Source of the DNA: Dipteris shenzhenensis
Taxonomy: Eukaryota > Polypodiophyta > Polypodiopsida > Gleicheniales
Assembly: GCA_047967505.1 (NCBI GenBank)
Contig: CM106539.1
Strand: one strand, 5' to 3'
Length of the DNA stretch: 64,000 bases
Under the pieces are notes generated by a model. The model did not search any database, had not been told where the DNA came from, and was given only the letters and a program-made list of their open reading frames with translations. Shown piece by piece: positions 54,239 through 64,000 of the stretch; position 1 is the first letter of the stretch; the number at the start of each line of letters is the position of its first letter. The position numbers and the translations under genes were made by a program.

Positions 54239-55970
54239 TCTGCGCAAACAACTATGCTGTGCGCAGGCGCGTGTTTTGCTCTAAGAGCCAGGAGCACACC
54301 TGCATATATAGTGGTCTTCTCAGTCCTAAGTTATCAACAAAGTTATTGGTACCTTACTAATCACTTTGATAAGATGCGGTCTAGGACAGCTTCAGACACA
54401 TTACGTGGCATATCACAGTGGGTTGGCTATGGTAGCTTTGCTTGCATCATTGAGTGTGTGTTGGCTTCTTATGAGCACTAAGGCTGTCTATTGTCTTGCA
54501 AGTATACACAGCATAGAAGTATACGTAGAGATGTAGCTGCATTTCACTGGGCTTTAGCAAGCAACGTGACCTTCTATATACTTTGTTCCATGTTATATTG
54601 CAAAGATGGAACTCCGCCAGACTTTCTACCAGCGGGGTGTTGTGCTCCAGCTTTTCTTACCTCTCGTGAAGTGTCTCTGTACACCATGCTCAGCTGATCT
54701 ACAGTGAGAATGGAGGCCCCAATAAGGGGAGTCTCCATTGATTATTACATCGGCTAATACCTATGGTAAGGAGACGACTTCCCTGTTCAAAAGTCCGCAA
54801 ATTGAGAGGTAAGACTAACTAGCTCTGGTAATAGGGATTCACGTTGGCAAGAGAACCATTTGTAACCACAATTGGTGTGCCAGTTTGCTTGTCTTGTCGC
54901 TTGACACTGCGGTTGTCTTCACCCAGTCATAGATCAAAAGACTTTCGAGATGGGGCTCACACAGAGCTTGATTTCAATGCCTAGAACCTATCTAATATTG
55001 ATCTTGGGAAGTGGAACAACTAATACATTATGAGACCACAGTTTTCATATTCTGTATCCATTATATATTACGAAGTGACAAATTTCATGGCATACTAAGA
55101 GAAATAGGTGTTCCCAACAACTATGGAAATCTACTTTCAATAAATGACAACGTGCTAGCTATGGCTATCTTGTGTTTTTCATGAAGACTGTCTCGAAAAG
55201 AGACGTATATTGATCACTTCAACTTACTTCCACTTTTTTGTGAGTTCTATTGCTTAAACTCTGATTGGAGACTTGCATTTGTCTTGGGTCTTAGACCACT
55301 ACTTGTTGGAAGTAATTTTTTGCCTTGTATTATAGATTATCCAAGTGAATCGTAGGATTGTCTTGGATATGACGAGTGAAGAGACGTTTTACCCTTTGTT
55401 TCTATATGATGGTTTCTATGCATCAATTTGGTTCCTGTTTGCAGGCCTATTATGACTCAATCTCATGATTAGTGGAGAATTGATCAAAGGACAATAGGGC
55501 CTTTGATTAGTCTACCTATCCCATTGAAAATTACTTTCCTTAGACTTGAGACCTATGTCATCTTCTTTAAGCTTGAGGTTAACACGGATTATTTCTAAAT
55601 GCCAATCTTTAATTGCTGTTAAAATTAAAAAATGCCAAGATTTGTTTAATGCTAATCTAGATAGAGTGACATGGATAACATCTGTATGCCAACATTGAAG
55701 CCTGGCTTCCACATCATGAATGAAATGTTCTAACTTTCATTGTATTGTGATGGCGCCAGGTGAGTTAGCATACCTCTCCATCGGATTGGTATTATAAATC
55801 TTTGGCATGATTTGATGGACATGAAATACTACGTTGGCAACTTCGAGCAAAACTTTGTAGCAGATTATCTCTATCTACTGTAATATAGGAATGAATTTAT
55901 GGGTTGGAGAATACTTTTGATCCTTTTTTTATGCTAGACATTTTATTGATATGAATGTGAGTTTTTATGA
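54239..55970 (+). repeat. Blocks Z (single) and Y in block B
   Basis: 54239-54940 corresponds to either of the two tandem Z copies of block A, including the TATA-like CATATATAGTGG and the reading with FHWALAS (54491-54697). 54960-55970 corresponds to Y. No gene recognised. Confidence 0.65.
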
Positions 55971-56479
55971 CTCCCACTTTGATACTCTGACTCCCACTTT
56001 GATACTCTGTCTGAAGGGGTAGAATTTTGATAGATTACTCTCAATTGTTGTTTTGAAAGAAAGAGCAATGGCATTTGTTTGCATTTGGTTTACTCAAAGA
56101 TTGAAGACTGGTCCAGTAGTGTAGTAGGTGAGATTTTTTTATAGGAAACACACACATATGTATATGTGTGTGTATATGTAATCCAATCTATATTAAGGAA
56201 ACATTGTTTTATGTCATGAGCCAATTCATAGCTAAAAGATTGTGTGTGTGTGTGTGATTAAAATTGCCACGTATTCTTTAAAATATAATTAAAATTTGCC
56301 TCACCTATGGTGAATCTATATTATAAAGTTAAGTATTTTAAATAACACTTTTAGAGCTATAGATTCTTGACAATATAAGATGACAAATAGACTCGTTCAT
56401 ATCATTTCTGTCACTTTGACTACAAACAAGACCATATTTGGAGTCATATGGATAAAGTTATGGGGGAAAACTTTTTTGG

Positions 56480-57860
56480 TCATGAGCCAGTCTATCGCTT
56501 TCGCCTAGCAAAAGCCTATTGATTGGCTCATGACTTAAAAATTTTGGTTATATTTTTTCAACTACTTTGGCTTAAACTATACCAGGTGTTTTTTTCATGA
56601 GCCAATCTATGCTTTTTGCTAGGTAAAGTCCATAGACTAGGTCATGACAAAAAATTTTGCCATCATTTGTTTCAAGTGCACTAGATTAAAGTGTGCCAAT
56701 CTATGTGTTTCACCTAGTGAAAACCCTCGACTGTCTCATGAAAAAAAAAAGATATAATTTGAGCCAAAGAAGTTGAAGAAAATGTAGACAAATGTTTTTA
56801 GTAAGCCAGCAGTCTACGGCTTTCACCGGGCGAAATCCATAGAGTGGCTCATGACCCAAAAATTCCCCATAGCTTGGTTCATATGATTCAAAATATGGTC
56901 ATGTTTGCAGACAAAGTGACTGGTATGATATGGATGAGTCCATTTCTCTTGTCAAATTGTAAAAAATCTACAGATTGAAAAAGTTTTATCTAAAATACAT
57001 AACTTGCCAATTATCTAAAATACTTAACTTTTTAATTATTTTGGCTGTAGATATGACCATATTTGGAGTCATATGGACCAGGTTATGGGAAAGATATTGT
57101 TTGGTCATGAGCTAGTCTATGGCTTTCATATGGCAAAAGCCGTAGATTGGCTCACTAACTTAAAAAAATTGTCTACATTTACTTCAACTACTTTGGTTGA
57201 AACTACATTAAATGTTTTTCATGAGCCAATCTACGGTAATCACCAAGAGAAAGCCATAGAAAGGCTCATGACAAGAAACATTTGGGACACTTCAAGCGAG
57301 TGCACTTGAAGCAAATGATGGCAAATATTTTTTATCATGAGCCAATCTATGGAGTTTGTCGAGTGAAAACCGTAGATTGGCATATGAAAAGAAACATGAT
57401 GCGAAATTACTTAGAGAAAATGTAGAATTTGTTTATGTCAGCCAATTGATGGATTTTTCCCAGTGAAAGCCATGGATTGATGACTCATGACCGAAAAAAC
57501 ATTTTCCTTGAACTTGGTCCATGTGACTCGAAGTATGGTCACGTTTACAACCAAGATGACAAATGATATAAATGGCTCCATTTTTCATACTAGATTGTAA
57601 AAGTCTACAGATTTAAAAAGTTTTATTTAAAATACTTAACTTTGACTTAATTTGCAACAAATGTTTTTGATTATGAGCAAATGCACTTAAAGCAAATTAC
57701 GGCAATTTGTTTTCCTCATGAGCCAAATATATGGCTTTTGCCCAAAGAAAACCATAGATTCGCTCATGAAAAGAAAAATTGATTGAGTTTGAGCCAAACC
57801 ATTTGAAGAAAATTTAGGCAAATGTTTTTAGTCATGAGCTAGATTGGCTCATGATTTAAA
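56480..57860. repeat. Array of ten related hairpins (copy B)
   Basis: Ten hairpins at the positions expected from 16991-18376, for example about 56480-56532, 56597-56648, 56803-56855, 57105-57156 and 57339-57385. Several arms differ from copy A yet remain pairable (for example GATTGGCTCATGAC replaces GATTAGCCCATGAC in the first hairpin, improving pairing). Confidence 0.85.
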
Positions 57861-58364
57861 AAACTTTTCCTCATAACTTTGTCCACATGGTCCAAATATG
57901 GTCACATTTATAGTCAAAATGATCATGCATTTTATTACCTTACCTTTCAAGCTTGATCACCATTACTAATCATTAATTATAGTTTTGGAACAATGGTTGG
58001 GTACTTTTATTACTACAACATTCCTTTGTACTTAGAGTTACTGTAGGAGATACTTCAGATAGTGGGCCAAAGTACATATGATTATTCAAAGGATGTTATG
58101 GTAGATTATTTTATCATTCAATAGATCTTATGATAGATCATTTTATTGTTGTGGAATAATCTCTATGTATTGAAAAATTTTATTTTACTTTTTATTGCAG
58201 AGTTCCTTCTTCCTAAGAATAGAAAAGGCTTACAAAGTGGGATGAAGAATATATGCTTGAGCTAGCGGGCTAAAGGAGATATTCTTATTCAAGGGAGATA
58301 TTAATTCAAGCCTCAACCTATCAAGATTATCTCCCTACTATGTAACCCTAAGGTTGCCCCCTAT

Positions 58365-58820
58365 TTGAAGATTGATCCTTTTGTATATGTGAGGTGCACT
58401 TACAATAGTTTGTATCTTACTAGCTTAGGTGTGTTCAAATATATAGAGATGTATGAAATTGAGAACCAATCAAAACTGACAAGGTCTTCTTATTTTTGGA
58501 GTGATAGAAGCTCTAGAAGACACTTCAATGCAATAAATGTATGGACATTGATCTCCATTCATGTCTTTAATTTGCGGAGGCACCTTATTTTCCCAAGTGT
58601 TGACATAGGCCAAACTTTGTCAACCCAACACCTTGTGGCTAATGAATCCAATCAGTGTCCTACAAAAGTTTCCTATGAATCTAACCGAGACACTACAAAA
58701 GATGATTGGAAAAGTTTATTTGTTAAATTTCCACTCTCCTCAATGTTATGTTGGCAGGCTCCATGTAGTCCATCATGGCTGCATCTATTAAACTGGGCCT
58801 CAATCATTTCCACAAAATAA
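58365..58820 (+). CDS. Unrecognised 151-codon reading
   Basis: Begins MKIDPFVYVRCTYNSLYLTS and contains RHLIFPSVDIGQTLSTQHLV. Open here, broken in copy A (18900-19291). No domain, signal peptide or membrane segment is evident. It precedes the miniature LTR element by about 45 bp. Could be an accidental frame in repeat DNA. Confidence 0.25.
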   Translation: MKIDPFVYVRCTYNSLYLTSLGVFKYIEMYEIENQSKLTRSSYFWSDRSSRRHFNAINVWTLISIHVFNLRRHLIFPSVDIGQTLSTQHLVANESNQCPTKVSYESNRDTTKDDWKSLFVKFPLSSMLCWQAPCSPSWLHLLNWASIISTK

Positions 58821-58865
58821 GGTGGCATCTATTCTCCATAATCCACAACATACATGCCCAAAAAA

Positions 58866-59800
58866 CTATAGGATGTAATGGTCTTAATCCTCGCATGTGC
58901 ATGGAAAATACAAGGAATTGAAGGAAGGATATGCATTGTCGAATGTGTACAGGGGGAGTTCCATCCCATAAGCAATAATCACCCTTGGAGAACCTTGATT
59001 ATATTGGTATCTTGATCCCTCCACAATCATCCCCTCTCAGACTTTTTGGGGGGAAATGGAGCTTTGTGGGCAGCCTATGGGGTGGGCCCAAGGACCCCAC
59101 ACCTAGCTCACATCTAGGGGACATGTGGCACATTATGCATGTTCCTACATGGTATCAGAGTAGGCATTTGTAGTGCTTCTTGTCACATCCATGACACATG
59201 GTGCTGGAAATTGCTTCAAGATTTGTGCACTTGTGCAAAGCTATCATGATATGCACAAGTGGGCGTCAAGTGCAACTCGCCATGGAGGGCCATGATTTGT
59301 GGTGGATTTTGAAGTGCGATGGGGCGGTGGCTACATGCACCAATAGCTCGCTTGCCTACTATTGGTTGGTGTGGACTTTGAGACACTTTGTGTGGCTTTG
59401 GTTTGCCGACCCCGTGTGGTTTGTCCACGTCACCTTGGTTTGGTGCTGGCCTTTGGTTTGGCCAGTACTTTGATTGGTGCTTGGATTTAATGTTTCACGG
59501 ATTGTCCATAGGGGGGTGTTGGAGGTAATGGCATTCACCCCCGTGACTGCATGGAAAATACAAGGAAATGAAGGCAAGATATGTGCTATTGACACATGTA
59601 CAGGGGGAGTTCCATCCCATAAGCAATAATCACCCTTGGAGAACCTTGAATATATTGGTATCTTGAGCTCTCCACAGTCATTCCCTCATGGGACTTTTTT
59701 GGGGGCTATGGATCTTTGAGGGTGGCTATGGGGTGGGTCTAGAGACCTTGCACTCGGTTCACATCCAAGGGACACATGGCACGTTCTGCATGTTCCTACA
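58866..59800 (+). mobile_element. Complete miniature LTR element (TRIM-like), about 935 bp
   Basis: The 3' LTR is 59517-59800 (284 bp, TGTTGGAGG...CCTACA). The 5' LTR is about 58866-59149, its first bases diverged. The primer site TGGTATCAGAGT (59150-59161) follows directly and matches initiator tRNA-Met in 11 of 12 bases. A purine tract (ATAGGGGGG) precedes the 3' LTR. The 366-bp interior has no retroelement domain, so it depends on proteins from elsewhere. A 91-codon reading (59198-59473, Trp-rich) is probably incidental. Confidence 0.8.
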
Positions 59801-60955
59801 AAAATTCCATCAAAGTATATAAATGGCCTTGTCTTGGATCTTCTTTTTTCTTGGGAGAAATAGGATTGCAATTTTAATAATATTTTATTTTTTTGCAGCC
59901 ATGTAGTTGTATCTAAAAAAGATGTCAAGATTTAAACCTTGTAATTTCTTGTCAACCTCTTCTATAAGATGTGGAAACAAGTTGAATGTCCATTCCTTGA
60001 ATTGAAGCTTGAGTGCGATACCAGTGCGGTGAACAAGCAAGAATAGGTTGGAGTTGAAGTCAAGGGAGGAATGTGGAGGAAATGCAATAGAGTTTTTGCA
60101 TAGTCTAGTCGAATTAGTAGTAATGAGCTCTTCCTTTTCACTTCTCATAGCCTTTGAATAGGATCAAGATATTTAAAAATATCATCATAATGTTGGGAGG
60201 AAAATCCATTCAAGATCCATGTCCTTTTGCTAGGATTCCATATTAAATTTTATTACTACTACTTTGATTGAGCATTACTTGTAGTCATCTCTAGATTAAA
60301 CAAAAACATTCAACAAAATATCTAAAATATACTTCAAGTCAAAACAAGTTGATCCTCTAGATACGTTGAGCACTGTTCTAGTATGAACCATTTGAAATAA
60401 TGTAGTATAATAGGTCTTATCCCTCAGGAAACAATACCATAGAAATATTGATATGCCAAGAGATACTCCATTATATTTTGATTTCATATTGCATATGCAA
60501 GTTTGACAGTTTGGAACGTAGTCACTAACTATGAACTATCTCAAGCACATATGCATCTTCCCCTTCACTATAGCAACTACCCTTCTTACTCTTCCTAGGG
60601 ATAGGACACCAGTACCTAGACGATGATGCCTAGCTAAATGTGGCAGGGAGCCATGGCAGGTAGGCAATGTTGAGGCTCCAACATTAGGAAGAGCTAGCAG
60701 AGGCATGGGATGAGGTAATCTGAGAGTAGATAAGAGACTAGTATCTCTCTATTTGGGTTGGGGTCATCTATGCTACAAAGACCTCTGGAATCATAAGTCC
60801 ATGGCCTCCCCTCAAATGACTAGATTGCTATGAAGTAGAAGATGTGTGTTATGAATCCTTGCTGAATATGTAAAACACAAACTCAAATAAAAAAATAAAG
60901 CATAAGAAATAAAACTATGGAAATACTGATGTGAAAATACTAATGCAAAAATAAG
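59801..60955. other. Intergenic, nothing recognised
   Basis: AT-rich. Minus-strand readings at 60148-59885 and 60487-60296 look mildly protein-like but match no family I know. Confidence 0.4.
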
Positions 60956-61735
60956 AAGACACAAAAAGAAAAGAGGGGAGATGAGAAGAAAAGAAGAGAG
61001 GAGAAGCAAAAAATGTAGAAAAGAGTAGTGAGAGGAGAAGAGAGAAGAGGAGAAGAGAGAAAGAGAGGAAAAGAATGCAAAATGCAAAAAAGAATGGAAC
61101 AAAATGTGGAAATGTAGATAAACAATTCAAAAATGCATAAAAGAGTGCGAAAATGTGCAAAAGAATGCAAAAATGTGAAAAACAATGCAGAAATGCATAA
61201 AAGAAGCAAAAATGTAGAAAGAAGCAAAAATATGAAAATGAGGGTGAAAATGCAAAAAGAATGCAAAAATACGGAAAAGGGTTTGAAAAGAATACGGAAA
61301 AGAGTGCATAAAACAATGCGAAAATATAGAAAATAATGCGCAAATGCAAAAAGAATACAAAAATATGGAAAAGAGTGCGAAAATGAAAAAAGAATGTGAA
61401 AATACGAAAATAATGTGGAAATACATAAAAAAGCATGAAAATACAAAAGAATACAAAAATACAAAAAACAATGTGAAAATACCAAAAGGAATGCAAAAAT
61501 GCGGAAAGAAAGTGGAAATACAGATGAGAATCTGAAAAATGTGGAAAGAATTTGAAAAGAAGAAAGAAGAGAGGAAGAAAGAAAAAAATGAAGAAAGAAA
61601 GAAAGAAACAAGAAAGAATGAAAGAGAGAGAGAGAAGAGAGGAAGAGAGAAAGAGAGAAAGAGAGAAAGAAGAGTAGGAGAAGAAACAGAGCAAGAGAGA
61701 AACACAGGAAGAGAGGAAGGGGTGAAAGCATGCTA
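60956..61735 (+). repeat. 780-bp purine-rich array
   Basis: Almost free of pyrimidine runs on the plus strand. 60956-61080 and 61555-61735 are GA-rich; the middle (61085-61550) is a degenerate repeat of units like AAAATGCAAAAAGAATGCAA, about 20-22 bp. Its Phe/Ser-rich minus-strand readings up to 263 codons are composition artefacts. 61740-62220 then shows a small tandem around TCTCTCTTCTCTC...GTGGA. Confidence 0.85.
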
Positions 61736-62218
61736 CGATGTCTAAAAGAGTACTCTTTTTGGCAAAGGTTCTAGCATAGATATAGTACTAAATTGTGTAC
61801 TAAAAGGTGCTAATAGTTGGATTAGATTTCCACATATTGAGGAGTCCATGATCTACAATCTACAATCCACTCTCAATCGAGGATGATTTCCCCACACATC
61901 GAGGAATCTGCGATCTGCAATCTACTCTCAATTGACTCTCTTCTCTCTCGTGGAATCATGTGCACATGTTTGAAGCCATTGACAATCAACTCTCTTCTCT
62001 CTTGTGGAGTCCTTGTCTCTATCCCTGCAATTATATCTGCTCATCTTCACTAGAGGTCCATTGCTCTCTCTCTCCCAGAGGTCCATTGCTCTCTCTCTCC
62101 CCAGCTCTCTCCATTCTCTGTGCAAACTGTCTCTCCCCTTCTCTCTCATGGAAGCCCTCGCACTTTGGACCGTATGTTCTCTCTGGTGCAAAAACCAGTT
62201 ATGTTTGAGTGATTCTAC

Positions 62219-62219
<1 letters not shown>

Positions 62220-62254
<35 letters not shown>
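62220..62254. repeat. (CT)n microsatellite
   Basis: Uninterrupted CT run of about 17 units. Confidence 0.95.
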
Positions 62255-62255
<1 letters not shown>

Positions 62256-62442
62256 GATGACTTTCTCATACAGTAAGATTGAGCATGCATGCTTTGACGT
62301 ATTGTCTTCTTGTGTTGTTCATTAATTTATGATCTACCATTGAAATACGGTTGTGCGTAGGATGGAGAACTCCACACTAGAAGTGCCACACTATGAAGGG
62401 AACTCGCTCAATGCACTGCCATAGCATTGCTCCAAAAGGAAC

Positions 62443-62870
62443 ATGAGACACTTGACATTGATAGTTTTGCGACATTTCAAGCATACCACAAAGAACTTGG
62501 ACTTGAGAACGAAGGCTGACATTTTGTCTAAGGTTATAAAACATCCAGATATGCAAGAGGTTGTCGATGAGACAAATTTTCAAAGCCAGTCCATATCAAT
62601 GGCAATAGTGGATAATCTAAAGACATCATTGAGTCTTCTGAAGAGTAGAAAGTACTGATAAGTTAGCTACAAAGAGAGAAGCTCTCCACATGATTGCTAA
62701 CTAACACTTCAGCATTTAAAAAATATAGTGATAGCAAAGTAGCTAAAGCCCTTGGAATTCAAGCACGAAATCTGAAGAAACATCATGTGGACATAAAACA
62801 AGCTTCCTTCAAATGGGCAGATGGAGGTCGAAAGCGTAGATAGGATTCCTTAAGTTGTGAGGTTGTTCAA
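62443..62870 (+). pseudogene. N-terminal fragment of the transposase-like plant family
   Basis: The reading QSISMAIVDNLKTSLSLLKS RKY is followed, after stops and a frame change, by KYSDSKVAKALGIQARNLKK and SFKWADGGRKRR...DSLSCEVVQ. In the family (from memory) this order, 'a-D-N-lk-s-f-lL-k-s-R', an HTH-like 'AkalGi...n', then 'kRk-r-D-gLs-evv-q', precedes the segments seen at 20289-20952. The HTH-like part may bind DNA. Several stops and shifts mark it as decayed. Confidence 0.5.
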
Positions 62871-62959
62871 TGTATGCAATACATCTCGCCCATTTCTTGG
62901 AGCTCATAGAGGTGCATCTTCCTTCTTTCAAGGAAGCCCAAGTTACACACTATTATTTG

Positions 62960-64000
62960 GCACTCTTTACAACAATATAATACTGAGATAATACTACTAG
63001 GGATAATATTAGTATTGTTCAGATGTTAAAGCTAATGTTTAACACTATAATAGACTCTATATGAAGCAAATTTAGCACTAAATCATAGAATCACAGTACT
63101 AAATACTACACCGGGGACTTAATATGTTTATAGTATAGACCATATTTTAGAAATCAATCCTAGGAATAAAGATAGGACAAAATAGTATTGTTTTCTCTTT
63201 TAAGTCAGTTGTTATGACTAAATAGAATACTCATTATGAATAAATAGTACTACTTAGTGTTAATTAGTAGTGTGTGATGTTTAAAATTGTTTGTATTAGA
63301 GAAGGACTTTGAGCGTAATCATTCTCTCCTTGCACTAACCCTGCTACTAGTTCTATTTAGTACTATCTAGTACTATCCCTTGCACTAACCCTGCTACTAG
63401 TACTATATAGTACTATTTAGATATTGTTCTCTTCCTTGCCTTAACTTTGCTACTACTACTACTAGTTCTATCTAGTATTATTTTGCAGTATTTTAGCACT
63501 ATTTAGTACTATGTAGCACTTAGTAACATTGAGCACTGAGTAAGTGCTATTTACTAAGTACTAATTAGGACTCAATAATTCTTAGTGCTTAGTAATATTA
63601 TCACTTAGTAAGTACTCTTCAATACTATCTAGCACTTAGTAATATTAGCACTTACTATTCAATACTAATAGCACTATATAGCACCTAGTAATATCACACT
63701 TATCATCTAGCACTTGCTATTTAGTACTAATAGTACTACAGATCAAGCATTTACTATTTTGTAATATTAGCACTTGCTATCCAGCACTTACTAATATTAA
63801 CACTTCCTATTTAATACTATCTATAGCACTTACTATTTAGTACTATCTAGCACTAGCAATATTAGCACTTACTAATATTACCACTTAATATTTAGTACTA
63901 ATAGTACTATCTAGCACCTAGTAATATTAGCACTTAATACTATATAGCACTTAGTAATATTAGCACTTACTAATATTAGCATTTACTTATAGTACTATCT
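62960..64000. repeat. Degenerate satellite around TAGCACTTAGTAATATTAGC
   Basis: From about 62960, and densely from 63320 to the window end, the words TAGTACTATCTAGCAC, TTAGTAATATTAGCACTTAC and TATTTAGTACTA recombine with loose 20-45 bp spacing. CCTTGCACTAACCCTGCTAC occurs twice (63330, 63378). No coding signal. The array runs off the window. Confidence 0.8.

Larger units (their letters stand above)
48908..59608 (+). repeat. Block B part in direct orientation to 9794-20138
   Basis: Same order of parts as block A (gag remnant, minisatellite, RT-thumb piece, X, Z, Y, hairpin array, unknown reading, miniature LTR element), with an extra rearranged X-Y unit at about 52405-54230. Confidence 0.85.

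Noticed and set aside
60812-61731. Minus-strand readings of up to 263 codons rich in Phe, Ser and Leu
   Set aside because: They come from a purine-rich tandem array read backwards; three overlapping frames are all open.
1-64000. Integrated viral segment (giant virus or pararetrovirus)
   Set aside because: Ankyrin, SET and FCP1-like genes also occur in large viruses, but I saw no capsid, polymerase, movement or coat protein, and the reverse transcriptase pieces fit Ty3/gypsy retrotransposons.

Overview
This looks like nuclear DNA of a land plant, mostly AT-rich, nested and decayed repeats. The plant signs are: LTR retrotransposon remnants primed by initiator tRNA-Met; a plant-type ankyrin/PGG membrane protein gene; fragments of 14-3-3 and LRR-receptor genes; and a DxNG-type FCP1-like (HAD fold) gene next to a SET-domain gene. 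I suspect a seed-free plant with a large genome, but the sequence does not prove it. I saw no tRNA, rRNA, CRISPR array or bacterial-style operon.

Layout. Bases 1-2083 hold an FCP1-like pseudogene followed by an intact SET-domain ORF. Bases 2779-20138 are block A: an unrecognised gene, a Ty3/gypsy remnant with a small copia element nested in it, several unexplained repeat blocks, a striking array of ten hairpins (16991-18376) and a miniature LTR element. Bases 20289-22508 are a broken gene of a transposase-like plant family. Bases 22600-33700 hold minisatellites, polypurine tracts, fold-back repeats and dinucleotide arrays, with no gene I can recognise. The one clearly intact gene of normal size is the single-exon ankyrin/PGG gene at 33877-36726. 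Next come a 14-3-3 gene fragment split by two small inverted-repeat elements (38043-38892) and then block B (39526-59800), a second copy of block A. The window ends with a purine array, the N-terminal part of the transposase-like family (62443-62870) and a degenerate satellite (about 62960-64000).

The main structural result is the relation of the two blocks. 9794-20138 is repeated in direct orientation at 48908-59608, while 2779-9785 is repeated in inverted orientation at 39526-44762. Flipping 39526-48907 in silico would at once rejoin the gag region as it is in block A, rebuild a small element that is now split in two 9.2 kb apart, and bring that element's 8-bp target duplications back to its two ends. 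So block B appears to have suffered a clean 9.4 kb inversion after the duplication and after the small element inserted.

The FCP1-like/SET pair occurs beside both blocks in the same order, but the two pairs differ far more than the nearby repeats do. The pair and the hairpin array are the best candidates here for something undescribed. The genes do not form an obvious pathway. All similarities were judged by eye; identity values are rough.
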